Positions 55,599 to 64,000 of a stretch of DNA of 64,000 bases are shown here, in pieces. The notes beneath the pieces were generated by a model. That model was not told where the DNA came from and made no database searches. It saw nothing but the letters and a program-made list of their open reading frames with translations. Numbering within the stretch: position 1 is the first letter of the stretch; each line of letters starts with the position of its first letter. Where the stretch lies: contig NZ_JAMQPV010000001.1 of the NCBI RefSeq assembly GCF_026151395.1, positions 248,001 through 312,000 of the forward strand. The letters are read 5' to 3'. A program made the position numbers and the translations under genes. This stretch comes from Leptospira limi. GTDB taxonomy: Bacteria; Spirochaetota; Leptospiria; Leptospirales; Leptospiraceae.

Positions 55599-56510
55599 TC
55601 AATCGCTTCCCCACTCCATTGAGAAGGCAAAGGTCCATGCAGACTGGTAGAGTCTATACTCTCGATCACGCTGTAATGGATAACGGTATGCTAAACTCAT
55701 ATTATATTTTTCTGAAAAATTCCAAGAAAACCCACCACTTGCTTCTGTAAAATAGGAAGGATTGGCTTTGTCATGTTCTTTCGAATAATCCACACCGTTA
55801 TATGGATTCCGATACAATATCCCAGTGAAAAGAGAAATCTCTGGCATCAAATAATAGGTCACATACGCGGAGATAAGAGTCGTTTTTTTAAATTCATACT
55901 CAGGTTCTGGTGGAGTGGCCGAAGGTTTTCGTAAATAAAACGGTATCCCATCGTTGTCTTGTAAATTACTTGGTTGAGGTCTCGAAAGTGGATTCAGTCC
56001 ACCGATCTTAGTCACAAACGACCATTTTTCATACAGGTATCCAAGTTTGATAAATCCAGTTCCAGTATAATAATTCCCTCCCGTGAACCGATCCGTATCG
56101 GGACCACTTGGAAATCCAACAGAACCTTCGATCACAAAAAAGTACGGTTTGTCCAAATCAAAAAACGGTTGGTATTTAAAACCTAAATATGTTTTCCCAA
56201 TCCTTGCTGCATCTTCTCTTCCTCTTTGTTGGTAATAATTCCAAGGAACCGATGCATTTAAAGCAAACCTTCCATCAAAAAAATTCAACTCAGCAAAGGC
56301 AGTAGTGGTGAATAGATGGCTATTTTCTCTCGTGGATTGGTAATAATCTTGTGTCATCACCAAATAGTTAGTTGGTTTTTCTCGTTTCCCAGTGAATGGG
56401 TCGACAAACCTTGCTGTTGCATTGGGACTATCCGACGAACCCGTGTGATGTGAAAACAATTTTCCAACTGAACCAATAAACAAAAGGAATCCAATGACAA
56501 TCTGTTTCAT
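55599..56510 (-). CDS. Probable outer-membrane beta-barrel protein in the MbnP/MbnH operon
   Basis: 303 aa. A signal peptide ends near SVGKLFSHH. Alternating aromatic beta strands follow (YLGFKYQPFFDL, GTGFIKLGYLYEKW, ISAYVTYYLMPEISLFTGI) and the C-terminus is a strand near SAWTFAFSMEWGSD, as in outer-membrane barrels (the very last residue is not aromatic). Its start overlaps the preceding lipoprotein stop (ATGA) and GGGAGTTGAAAG lies before it. Possibly a porin or a channel for the copper-handling products. Last gene of the operon. Confidence 0.7.
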   Translation of the reverse strand: MKQIVIGFLLFIGSVGKLFSHHTGSSDSPNATARFVDPFTGKREKPTNYLVMTQDYYQSTRENSHLFTTTAFAELNFFDGRFALNASVPWNYYQQRGREDAARIGKTYLGFKYQPFFDLDKPYFFVIEGSVGFPSGPDTDRFTGGNYYTGTGFIKLGYLYEKWSFVTKIGGLNPLSRPQPSNLQDNDGIPFYLRKPSATPPEPEYEFKKTTLISAYVTYYLMPEISLFTGILYRNPYNGVDYSKEHDKANPSYFTEASGGFSWNFSEKYNMSLAYRYPLQRDREYRLYQSAWTFAFSMEWGSD

Positions 56511-57406
56511 CTTTCAACTCCCGGGAAACAACCAGGAAAACTAAATACAATGTCTTCTGCTTGCAAGTTCTGTTGCAGGATATTGTATAAACTTACGTTG
56601 GAGACTTTGGAGATGACTGAACCATTCGGCAAAGCATATAAATCATTGATGAAACGGGTAGTGACTAAATTAGCCGTTCTATCGGAAAGCATCCCAGACA
56701 AAGAAAATAAAATTTCTATATTGGAACTCCGACCCACCTTAATAGGGATTTTACATTTTGGAGTAATCGATTTATTCCCTTGAGGTAATAAAATTGTAAA
56801 ACTCTTTGATACAGAAGATGGAATCGTATCAACGGTCAAGCTAAGCAGAATCTCTTCCCAACTAACATTGGCAATGGCGACTACCCCAAGAGGCATGTTC
56901 GTTACCTTGGTATTGGGAAACAAAAAACTTGCCCCCGTTTCCATTGTGCTATTGAATTGAGTGATATTGGAAACGGTTCCTGCGCTTAGAAACGCATAAG
57001 ATTTTCCATACAAATCATCTGCTGGCAAATCCAAAGGAATGGTATACGGTGTATGCGTTTTGGCAACGGCAGTACTCCTTTCGGAACTTGTTGTTGAGAC
57101 TCCAAGTATTTGGTTCGGTGGGTTAATCCGGTATGTACCCGTTTCCCAATTGATGTAGGTGCTACTTAGAATTGAAATATTGTAAGATGTTGGCGAAGGG
57201 CTTGTCAGGCTAAACTGATTAATGTTATCATCAGCCTGGTCATCATAACTTCGCAAATACGTTCCAATAGGAATCGTTTGGTTGTTATTGAAAAAAATTA
57301 GGTTTTGGAGGATGACTAATTTTTCTTCTTCTCGATTCCCAACGGAACCAAATGTACATTGAGAGACAAGACCCAAACACAATATCAGGGCCAATTGATT
57401 TTTCAT
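56507..57406 (-). CDS. Lipoprotein of the MbnP/MbnH operon
   Basis: 299 aa from the ATG at 57406 (MKNQLALILCLGLVSQC, a lipoprotein signal). A TTG 15 bases earlier (57421) overlaps the di-heme gene stop and is an alternative. The mature part is beta-rich with few Cys (SPTSYNISILSSTYINWET; SFTILLPQGNKSITPKCKIP) and ends FSFPGCFPGVER. No family recognised. It sits between the di-heme enzyme and the barrel, which suggests an accessory role. Confidence 0.65.
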   Translation of the reverse strand: MKNQLALILCLGLVSQCTFGSVGNREEEKLVILQNLIFFNNNQTIPIGTYLRSYDDQADDNINQFSLTSPSPTSYNISILSSTYINWETGTYRINPPNQILGVSTTSSERSTAVAKTHTPYTIPLDLPADDLYGKSYAFLSAGTVSNITQFNSTMETGASFLFPNTKVTNMPLGVVAIANVSWEEILLSLTVDTIPSSVSKSFTILLPQGNKSITPKCKIPIKVGRSSNIEILFSLSGMLSDRTANLVTTRFINDLYALPNGSVISKVSNVSLYNILQQNLQAEDIVFSFPGCFPGVER

Positions 57407-57417
57407 GTTAGGTGCTT

Positions 57418-58623
57418 TCAAAATGGGCTCGCAAATTTAGGGTTCGTCAAAAACTCTTCATCAGTCAGTGCTAATAAGAAGTTTACCATATCATCTCTTT
57501 GGGAATTGGTAATGGTAAAGGCACGAATCAAAGTGGAATCTTTGACAGTATGGTTTTGACCTCCACTACGATAATGGTCCACTACCTTGGTCAATGCGTC
57601 CCTTGCACAATCTGTTTTTGTTTTACCACTGGTAATGTTGGGATTATTTGCATTATCACACATAAAACTTCCATCATGCATGTATGGATACGTAACACCT
57701 ATATTACGAAGTGATGGTGCACGAAATTTTCCCGTATCGGATGCAATTCCCGTAAGGTCGAATAACCCTCGTTTATTGCTAGGTACTCCCGCATAATACG
57801 CATCATCATGGATTCCATTGCTATGGTAAAAGAATTCCTCTTTTGCCCCACCATGAAAGGAAGTATCCGTAAAATTAAACCCTCCATGGCAATGGAAACA
57901 CTCCGCCACTTCTCCATTAAAAAGATTCATCCCCCTGATTTCAGATGCGTTTAATGCTGATTTATTATTCCGAAATGCATATTGGTCATACTTAGAATTC
58001 CCTGAAATCAACGATCTTTGGAAACTCGCAATGGCAAATCGTACGTTCTGTTCACTGACAGCAATATCTGCATTTCCAAAAGCATTCCTAAATAAAGTTT
58101 GGTAAATTGATTTGGCTCTAAGTTTATCCAAAAACACATTCGAAGAAAGTCCAAGTTCAATCGGAGACTCACCAAACATAGGTGCACGTGCTTGGATTTC
58201 TAAACTCGTCATCCGAGGGTTACTCCAAGTCAATCGAGGCAGATAAGCAACATTGGATAAATGTTGTGAATTTCTAGGATGAGCGACATTGGTAATCCCT
58301 GTAGGAAAATCCTTTCCATCAGCAAAGGCTAGGGATTGGATATGGCAACTTCCACATGACATACTCTCATCACCTGAAAGTATTTTTTCATTAAACAAAT
58401 GCCTTCCCAGTTCGACCTTTGCACGAGACATCGGGTTATCAGAAGGTACACTTGGTACGGGAAAACCAGGCGGTAGGTCCCAAACCCAATCCGAGGCAGT
58501 TGCCAAAATTCCAATGGCCGCCAAAAGCATATTGTCGTTGGATTCTTTTTTCTGAAAAGGCAATACGTTACAATGCGAGAAAACGCTCATCACTATACAT
58601 AAAATTAAAAATTTAGACTTCAT
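57418..58623 (-). CDS. mbnH: MauG/cytochrome c peroxidase-family di-heme lipoprotein (MbnH-like)
   Basis: 401 aa from the ATG at 58623 (AGG nine bases upstream), with an 18-base longer frame possible. The lipoprotein signal ends FSHC. Two haem motifs are in MSCGSCHIQSLAFADG and ECFHCHGGFNF, with the linker FPTGITNVAHPRNSQHLSNVAY. It belongs to the MauG/peroxidase superfamily. Its adjacency to an MbnP-like protein identifies the MbnH type, which in known cases oxidises a tryptophan of MbnP to kynurenine for copper binding. Periplasmic membrane-anchored location inferred from the signal. The next gene upstream in the operon is mbnP-like, 60 bases away. Confidence 0.88.
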   Translation of the reverse strand: MKSKFLILCIVMSVFSHCNVLPFQKKESNDNMLLAAIGILATASDWVWDLPPGFPVPSVPSDNPMSRAKVELGRHLFNEKILSGDESMSCGSCHIQSLAFADGKDFPTGITNVAHPRNSQHLSNVAYLPRLTWSNPRMTSLEIQARAPMFGESPIELGLSSNVFLDKLRAKSIYQTLFRNAFGNADIAVSEQNVRFAIASFQRSLISGNSKYDQYAFRNNKSALNASEIRGMNLFNGEVAECFHCHGGFNFTDTSFHGGAKEEFFYHSNGIHDDAYYAGVPSNKRGLFDLTGIASDTGKFRAPSLRNIGVTYPYMHDGSFMCDNANNPNITSGKTKTDCARDALTKVVDHYRSGGQNHTVKDSTLIRAFTITNSQRDDMVNFLLALTDEEFLTNPKFASPF

Positions 58624-58683
58624 ACTTTGATACCTAATCATTGTGAGTTGGTAATCTTTCTATACCAACTCTTTCTATCATAC

Positions 58684-59523
58684 TTACTTTAAACTAAAAA
58701 TTCTTTGAGTATATGTTCCATCGGAAGAACCATTTGATTCATTCAATCCGAATGCTCGAATCAATGGTTGGCATGTTGCAGAACCATCTCCAGGCATACA
58801 CATACCCATGGCACCGTATGTATGTCCGTTTAACAACTTATCTACATCAATTGAAACTTTTTGATTCCCAGCATTGAATTGACCTGTCAATTGAACTGTA
58901 GCTCGGAATTTTTTTGCACAATTCCCATAATTGGGAGCACCACTACAAGTAGTAGAACCCAAATGTAAACTTGTCCAATTGGTTCCATCATAAGTAAATT
59001 CAATGTTGGCATGTTTATAACCACCTGTCCATGACCAATACATACTACTAATATTCAATGGAGACTTTTGGTTTGTACTTTCTAAATGATTTAAGGCTTC
59101 AGGTACACCGATTGTATACTGTACCCCTGTGTAATTCCCTGACGCCACACTTCCCGTTACCTTTGTATTGGTTTCCGTAGTTCGAGTTGTTTCTAAATCA
59201 ACCAATGCAATTCCATTGGTTTGGAAAACATTGTCTGCTAAAAGAGTAACATCGGCTGTGGAGCCATCAGCACGGACCAATTTAACATCAGAGACATAAA
59301 ATCGAAAATCCCGAAATTGAACTGTTCTACTATCAGCAGTGATGTTTGTACCAGTCACCAAAGTTTGCCCATTTGCGGTTGCTTCAAAATTTAAGTTTAC
59401 AGGTTGTGGCATTGATAAAGCGAGTAATGCCAAAGTTTGGTTGTCATCCGAATTCGAATTTGTATCACAAGACACGAAGTTGAAAAGAAAGAGAGAGACG
59501 AGAATTGTTTTTAATAATTTCAT
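58684..59523 (-). CDS. mbnP: MbnP-like copper-binding lipoprotein
   Basis: 279 aa. The lipoprotein signal is LFLFNFVSC. Family-typical features include NLNFEATANGQTL near the N-terminus, FRDFRFYVSDVKL, and the Trp-containing block MYWSWTGGYKHANIEF, where conserved tryptophans lie. C-terminal GMCMPGDGSATCQPLIRAFGL is also typical. MbnP proteins bind copper and are modified by their di-heme MbnH partner; that partner is the next gene. AGGTATTT lies before the ATG. Copper as ligand is inferred from the family. Confidence 0.88.
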   Translation of the reverse strand: MKLLKTILVSLFLFNFVSCDTNSNSDDNQTLALLALSMPQPVNLNFEATANGQTLVTGTNITADSRTVQFRDFRFYVSDVKLVRADGSTADVTLLADNVFQTNGIALVDLETTRTTETNTKVTGSVASGNYTGVQYTIGVPEALNHLESTNQKSPLNISSMYWSWTGGYKHANIEFTYDGTNWTSLHLGSTTCSGAPNYGNCAKKFRATVQLTGQFNAGNQKVSIDVDKLLNGHTYGAMGMCMPGDGSATCQPLIRAFGLNESNGSSDGTYTQRIFSLK

Positions 59524-59608
59524 AAATACCTAATATTCCAATATTCTGTTTTAGTTCATATGCGGCCTAAATTCCGGCTGCAGGAATTAAACTGTGGGAA
59601 AGATTTCC

Positions 59609-60079
59609 CTAGGTATTACGTGGTGGTCGGAGTAAGGTAGGTAATTTTCCATCCTCTAGAGTGGAAGGAGACTCAAAAACTAGATAAGAAAACAGAATTG
59701 GAACCGTTAGTCCAAATGTAAAATTTGGTCTGTCCATTGTTTGGTGGTGCATACGAAGAGACATCGCATCTTTTTTCTTTTTTTCACAAGAACAAAGGTG
59801 TGCCTCGCCATTTTTTGCATCATGGCAATTTGGTTTTAATGCCAATTCCTTTGCATGAGAGTGGTTCCCATTTTCCGAAGTAGTAATGACATCCATTTGT
59901 TTCTCAACAAAAAGTTGGTCTTCATTACTACTGTGTTTTTCGTTTTTTGATCCGTGGTTACATTTACAAATTTTGGAGTTCGATTCCAAACAATACCCGA
60001 GTAAACCACTCCCCAAAAAGAAAAATTGGGTAGTTAGTACTAAGGTTAAAAGCCCAGAAATCCAACGAATGGAGACCAT
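59609..60079 (-). CDS. Exported Cys/His-rich small protein at the head of the MbnP/MbnH operon
   Basis: 156 aa. An N-terminal signal or anchor (GLLTLVLTTQFFFLGSGLL) is followed by a Cys/His/Lys-rich middle (CLESNSKICKCNHGSKNEKHSS; then NGNHSHAKELALKPNCHD and HLCSCEKKK) that could bind metal. A second hydrophobic stretch and the ending LLRPPRNT follow. The ending matches LFRPPRQHIT of the protein heading the RND cluster at 35642. Function unknown; probably linked to copper. It is divergent from 60163. Confidence 0.65.
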   Translation of the reverse strand: MVSIRWISGLLTLVLTTQFFFLGSGLLGYCLESNSKICKCNHGSKNEKHSSNEDQLFVEKQMDVITTSENGNHSHAKELALKPNCHDAKNGEAHLCSCEKKKKDAMSLRMHHQTMDRPNFTFGLTVPILFSYLVFESPSTLEDGKLPTLLRPPRNT

Positions 60080-60162
60080 CTACCCCAATCTTTCGAAGTT
60101 ATACCAAAAATCGACACAATTTTTGGACAAATTGAGTGTTCCCAGTCTTGCCCTTTGAAAAG

Positions 60163-60531
60163 ATGGTCTTGGAACCAAATGCAACCAAGCTAGAGGCCCT
60201 TACGATGAAACGCACAGAACTGGAACGCAGAGAACGAGAACTGCGAAAAGCAGAAAAGAAAAAGATCCAAACTGGTGAGAAGGAAGCAATGAGTGTAGGT
60301 GACTACATTGATGCCCTTTTTGGAATGTTCCGTTACGATTCAGATGAAATTTTCAATGCATCCGATGATGAAAACATTTTGGAACTGCTAGAGAACATGA
60401 AAATGGAACACCCAGAGAAACAATGGGATGTGATCATTCGAAAAGCAGTGAATAAAACCAAAGTAGAACAAAAAGAAAAAGCATACGATGCCCTGCGAAA
60501 TTTAGCAGGAATCTCAGTAGCAACTGCATAA
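60163..60531 (+). CDS. Small helical protein of unknown function
   Basis: 122 aa from the ATG at 60163. A GTG at 60136 gives nine more residues, and an ATG at 60205 is another option. It is charged and helical (KRTELERRERELRKAEKKKI) with a conserved-looking acidic C-terminal half (DALFGMFRYDSDEIFN; ILELLENMKMEHPEKQWDVII). No signal peptide, no family recognised. Cytosolic. The start is uncertain because no strong binding site is seen. Confidence 0.6.
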   Translation: MVLEPNATKLEALTMKRTELERRERELRKAEKKKIQTGEKEAMSVGDYIDALFGMFRYDSDEIFNASDDENILELLENMKMEHPEKQWDVIIRKAVNKTKVEQKEKAYDALRNLAGISVATA

Positions 60532-60599
60532 TTCGTATTTTTTCCCTACAAACAGATTTACAAAGGAAGGTCGTCGTCTTATACTAGTGACCTTCCCGT

Positions 60600-62576
60600 A
60601 TGAAACAGACACTTACCTTCATTCTGTTATGTCTCTTTCATTCAGTACTTTGGGCACAAGATAGTTCCTGTCCTAAAGCAAACGTTTTTCCAATTTCGAC
60701 AAACCAAGGAAAACCAACAGATCTATCGCACCACTTAAGTTTTACTTCCACCGAATCCCAAACCTCAAACCTAACGGAAGTTCAATCTTTATTCAAATCC
60801 AATCTTGTTACCTCCGCAAATGGTGTTGTTCCCAATTTCGGAAACACATCAAAACAATATTGGTTTTGTTTTATACTACGTAATGATTTAAATCACAACA
60901 AACGTACCATCACCTTTATCAAATACCCTCTTCTTGACCAGGTTCAATTTTTCGCCTTACGTGAATCAGGTGAAATTAACCAAAACATCCAAGGTCGTAA
61001 GTTTCCGTTTCAGAATCGTGACAAAGATTACCGAGGATTTAGCTTTGAAACTGAATTGTTACCAAGTGAAACAGTCACCTATTATGTAGGAATCAAAACA
61101 GATAGTTCTGTGTCGGTTCCACTTATGGTTGCAGAGGAAAAACATTTTGATTCCTACGAATCCTTGGATATCCTTCTGCAGGGAATGTTTTTTGGAATCG
61201 TATGTGTGATGAGTTTATATAACTTATTTGTCTATTTTATGGTAAGAGATAAGGCATATATTTTTTATGTAAACTATTTGATCTTTGCAGCCATTTTATT
61301 CCAACTTTCGCTTCAAGGTTTATTGCCGGTTTTATTTTTTCAGAATTCACCTGAATTAGTTTATAATGCTCATAATTTTTTATATTTTTTATTCTTACTT
61401 TCTTGTTTTCCAATGAGTATTACCTTCATGAATTTAAAGGAGAATGCTCCTCGGTTGTACATTGGATTTATGTCTTTGTCTCTCATTCCAATGGTATGTT
61501 TATTATTATTACCGTTTTTACCTTACCGTGAGCTAAACCAATTTGGTGATTTGTTATCTTCCTTCTTAGCGTTTTATGCCCTATTTGTATCTTATTATGT
61601 TTCGTTTGTAAAAAAATTTCCACCCGCGCGTTATTATTTTTTCGGTTACTTTATGTTAATCATTGGTGGACTGAGCACTGTATTAAAGTACATGGGATTT
61701 TTTCCAGTAAATGTTTTTACGGAAAATGCATTCCAAGCGGCAACTGCAATTGAAGTTTTACTTATGGCATTTGGACTTGGTGATAGGATTTCCGTTGTTC
61801 AAAAAGAAAAAGAAAGGATCCAATTAAAAGCTGAAATCAACAAACAAAAGTTAATCGCTTATGGCAAAGAGTTAAAACTCGCTCAAAAACTCCAAGAATC
61901 AACCTTACCACAAATTTTACCGAAATTCCCTGGCCTTTCGATCAAAACCGGTTATTTCCCAGCTTCACTGGTTGGTGGGGATTTTTATGACTTAACAGTC
62001 TATGGAAAACAACAAATCTGCGGTCTCATTGCTGATGTCACTGGTCATGGTGTTCCTGCAGCAATCGAAGCTGCCATGTTAAAAATTGCCTATATGCAAA
62101 CTTTAGCATTTGCAAACAAACCTGGTAAAGTGTTAGAAAGTATCAACCAAGCGCTTGCCGGAAACTACAAAAACCAATTTTTGACTGCAAGTGCCATCTT
62201 TATCGATTTGGAACAAAAAGTCTTAAAAGTTGCCAATGCAGGTCACCCCGCCTTGTATAAGTTTAATGAAAATTCCAAGTCCATCGATGTCATTCGACCA
62301 AAAGGAAAACTCATCGGTTTTTCCAAAGAAGGATTGTATTCGGACGAGGTTCATTCCATCCAAAAAGGAGATAAGTTATTATTATTCACGGATGGGATTT
62401 GGGACCTTTGGGAAAATGGTGACTCAGGAGAAGAAGCTCTTCTAGATTGGTTACTGCAAAGAAAATCAGAATCCGTTGAATCTTTGTATGGTGGGATTGA
62501 TGAACACATTCGCCTGCGAAACAAAGAAGGTCCCGCAGACGACGATATTACATTTCTTTTATTTGAAATTACTTAA
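60600..62576 (+). CDS. 7TMR-DISM sensor with SpoIIE-type PP2C phosphatase
   Basis: 658 aa. A signal peptide is followed by a periplasmic 7TMR-DISMED2-like beta domain (~20-190; PNFGNTSKQYWFCFILRN) and seven membrane spans (~195-395). A short coiled coil (EKERIQLKAEINKQKLIAYG) leads into a SpoIIE/PP2C phosphatase domain (~425-658). Metal-binding Asp and Gly residues lie in VGGDFYDL and IADVTGHGVPAAIEAAMLK, then DLEQKVLKVANAGHPAL and LLLFTDGIWD. It would dephosphorylate a serine on a STAS-type protein in response to an external ligand. It is convergent with the cotransporter gene at 62595. Confidence 0.93.
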   Translation: MKQTLTFILLCLFHSVLWAQDSSCPKANVFPISTNQGKPTDLSHHLSFTSTESQTSNLTEVQSLFKSNLVTSANGVVPNFGNTSKQYWFCFILRNDLNHNKRTITFIKYPLLDQVQFFALRESGEINQNIQGRKFPFQNRDKDYRGFSFETELLPSETVTYYVGIKTDSSVSVPLMVAEEKHFDSYESLDILLQGMFFGIVCVMSLYNLFVYFMVRDKAYIFYVNYLIFAAILFQLSLQGLLPVLFFQNSPELVYNAHNFLYFLFLLSCFPMSITFMNLKENAPRLYIGFMSLSLIPMVCLLLLPFLPYRELNQFGDLLSSFLAFYALFVSYYVSFVKKFPPARYYFFGYFMLIIGGLSTVLKYMGFFPVNVFTENAFQAATAIEVLLMAFGLGDRISVVQKEKERIQLKAEINKQKLIAYGKELKLAQKLQESTLPQILPKFPGLSIKTGYFPASLVGGDFYDLTVYGKQQICGLIADVTGHGVPAAIEAAMLKIAYMQTLAFANKPGKVLESINQALAGNYKNQFLTASAIFIDLEQKVLKVANAGHPALYKFNENSKSIDVIRPKGKLIGFSKEGLYSDEVHSIQKGDKLLLFTDGIWDLWENGDSGEEALLDWLLQRKSESVESLYGGIDEHIRLRNKEGPADDDITFLLFEIT

Positions 62577-62594
62577 ATGAAACAAATATACGGA

Positions 62595-64000
62595 CTAAAC
62601 GTCCGCATAAATGGCTGCATTGAGTAACCTTGAAATATTATCTAAGTTTCTGGAAATATCTCGGTAAAGAAGTGCAGGCAACAGATTGTCTTTTTTCTGG
62701 TACTTTTTCTTCTTCACTTTTGAATCATTCTTTTTGATGGATCGTATCATTTGGAAACGATACTCACGACTTTGGTTACGCACTTGTGGATTCCCAAGGA
62801 TATCAAATGTTTCACTTTGTTCCAAGTTCACAAGTAAGATGTCGTAATGGTGTTTGAGTAAGTCCATTTGGTCTTTTACAGAGTTTGCAAAGTTTTTGTC
62901 GAAAGAAACTTTTTGTCTGTGTGATTTACGGATTTTTCTTGCGATTGATGCAAAATTATCTCCCATCTCTTCCACAGCTTTTACTCTTTCCATAATCCCT
63001 AGTACATCTTTTGCGTAGTTACCAGTGATCCCTGATTCTTGGACTTGGTTCAAGTACGTTAACACTTCCGTTCTCACTTGATCGAGTTCTTCTTCTTTTT
63101 TGAGAACTTGTCCAATCCTTGCGGCATCATACGGTTGGAGTAAAATTTGTTCGGTCAATCGGAGGAAATCATAGGTATCACGTATGATTTTTTTCGTAAA
63201 TTCTACGAGTTCCACCATTGCAAGTTCTGTTGTTTTCACAGTTCCAGCTTGCAACAATCGAATGGAATCTTTCTCTTTTCCAGTTTTGGATGCAAGACCA
63301 TCTACAATCGCACTCACCACTTTGGAAATGGTGTTCACAAACCAAATGAGAATGAGAGTGTTAGTGATGTTAAACATCGTATGGAATAAAGAAATATGGA
63401 ATCTTGTAGATTCTTTATCCGTGAGTGGATCACCAGGAATCAAATCATCAACAATCCCTGTGAAAATTTTAAAGAAAAGCAGAGCCCATACCACACCAAA
63501 CACATTGAATAATGTATGTGCTAAAGCTGCTTTTTTTGCATTTCGATTCCCTGGAATGGCCGCTAAATTGGCGGTGATAGTTGTTCCGATGTTTTCACCA
63601 AGAATCATACCATAAGCTGCATCAATTGGGATATAACCAGAAAATGCGAGAGTAATGGTGATGGTTGTAGATGCAGAAGAAGATTGGATAACAATTGTTA
63701 GCAAGGCTCCAATCAAAACAAACAACAAGATCGAATTAAATCCCATGTTTGTGAATTGTTGTAAGAAAACAAAACTTTCTGGGTCTTTTGCACTATCAGG
63801 TACCGAAGACTTCAAGTAGTCCAATCCCAAAAACAAAAAACCAAATCCGATGAGGAACGTTCCCCAACCCGATCGACTTTCTTTTCTTGAGAAGTTTAGC
63901 ACAACTCCTGCGGCAATCGCTGGTAAAGCGAAGGAAGCAATGTTAAATTTGAATCCCAAAAAGGAAACAATCCATGCTGTGATCGTAGTACCAATATTGG
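62595..64000 (-). CDS. Na+/phosphate cotransporter with PhoU-like domain (5' end cut by window edge)
   Basis: The minus-strand frame stays open from 62595 to the window end, so the start is outside. About 468 residues are visible. The first visible residues (NIGTTITAW) are one copy of the NptA/PNaS signature, and GENIGTTITANLAAIPGNRNAKKAALAH is the second. Hydrophobic spans and QSSSASTTITITLAFSGY are also family-typical. The C-terminal ~200 residues are a PhoU-like helical domain (LTEQILLQPYDAARIGQVLK; MERVKAVEEMGDNFASIARK). It imports phosphate with sodium. Confidence 0.92.
   Translation of the reverse strand, partial: NIGTTITAWIVSFLGFKFNIASFALPAIAAGVVLNFSRKESRSGWGTFLIGFGFLFLGLDYLKSSVPDSAKDPESFVFLQQFTNMGFNSILLFVLIGALLTIVIQSSSASTTITITLAFSGYIPIDAAYGMILGENIGTTITANLAAIPGNRNAKKAALAHTLFNVFGVVWALLFFKIFTGIVDDLIPGDPLTDKESTRFHISLFHTMFNITNTLILIWFVNTISKVVSAIVDGLASKTGKEKDSIRLLQAGTVKTTELAMVELVEFTKKIIRDTYDFLRLTEQILLQPYDAARIGQVLKKEEELDQVRTEVLTYLNQVQESGITGNYAKDVLGIMERVKAVEEMGDNFASIARKIRKSHRQKVSFDKNFANSVKDQMDLLKHHYDILLVNLEQSETFDILGNPQVRNQSREYRFQMIRSIKKNDSKVKKKKYQKKDNLLPALLYRDISRNLDNISRLLNAAIYADV

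Noticed and set aside
62591..62605. Small inverted repeat CGGAC/GTCCG between the phosphatase and the cotransporter genes
   Set aside because: Only five base pairs with no T run, and it overlaps the end of the cotransporter coding region; not a credible terminator.

Overview
The window looks like a piece of a Leptospira chromosome, probably from the saprophytic, free-living side of the genus. This is inferred from low GC, many lipoproteins with the loose spirochaetal lipobox, large uncharacterised Leptospira-style exported proteins, and a gene mix of multi-PAS kinases, class III cyclases, acetoacetyl-CoA synthetase and crotonyl-CoA reductase. No rRNA, tRNA, CRISPR array, insertion sequence or prophage was seen. 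Both edges cut genes: a membrane adenylate/guanylate cyclase at the left and a Na+/phosphate cotransporter at the right.

Layout. 1-6.7 kb is a signalling block: two divergent class III cyclases and two divergent histidine kinases. The second cyclase is an unusual fusion of a 2Fe-2S ferredoxin, a cyclase and a C-terminal globin domain. 6.8-7.8 kb is decaying DNA: a frameshifted lipocalin (blc-type) gene and a second broken gene. 7.8-10.1 kb holds two membrane proteins. 10.2-15.3 kb is a tightly coupled cell-elongation operon (mreC-mreD-mrdA-rodA) whose RodA carries a large insertion. 15.3-25.9 kb is housekeeping: ribF, a STAS protein, a J-domain protein, manA, a pirin / beta-propeller / SRPBCC / MFS operon, and a cysteine synthase. 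26-32.4 kb is a giant modular lipoprotein (1972 aa) followed directly by a c-type cytochrome lipoprotein. 32.4-35.1 kb encodes acetoacetyl-CoA synthetase and an exported protein.

35.6-41.7 kb is an AT-rich heavy-metal RND efflux cluster (outer-membrane factor, adaptor, CzcA/CusA pump) led by a Cys/His-containing small exported protein. 41.6-50.7 kb is dominated by lipid metabolism. It has a dienelactone-hydrolase-like lipoprotein, an acyl-CoA dehydrogenase behind two identical palindromes, and a desaturase plus ferredoxin-reductase operon facing a FabR/DesT-like TetR regulator with matching operator sequences. It also has a REC-PAS-histidine kinase, a PTPS/QueD-family protein and a DUF1858 protein. 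50.8-55.5 kb holds a DUF2721 membrane protein, a lipoprotein, two oxidoreductases including crotonyl-CoA carboxylase/reductase, and a glyoxalase-fold protein. 55.6-60.1 kb is a five-gene operon built around an MbnP-like/MbnH-like (MauG-type di-heme) pair, probably for copper handling. 60.2-64 kb has a small coiled protein, a 7TMR-DISM/SpoIIE phosphatase and the truncated cotransporter.

The most notable signals are the ferredoxin-cyclase-globin fusion, the MbnP/MbnH operon, the giant lipoprotein/cytochrome pair, the DesT-like operator pair, the twin ACCGATCGGT palindromes and the RodA insertion. All functional statements rest on reading motifs by eye; no database search was possible.
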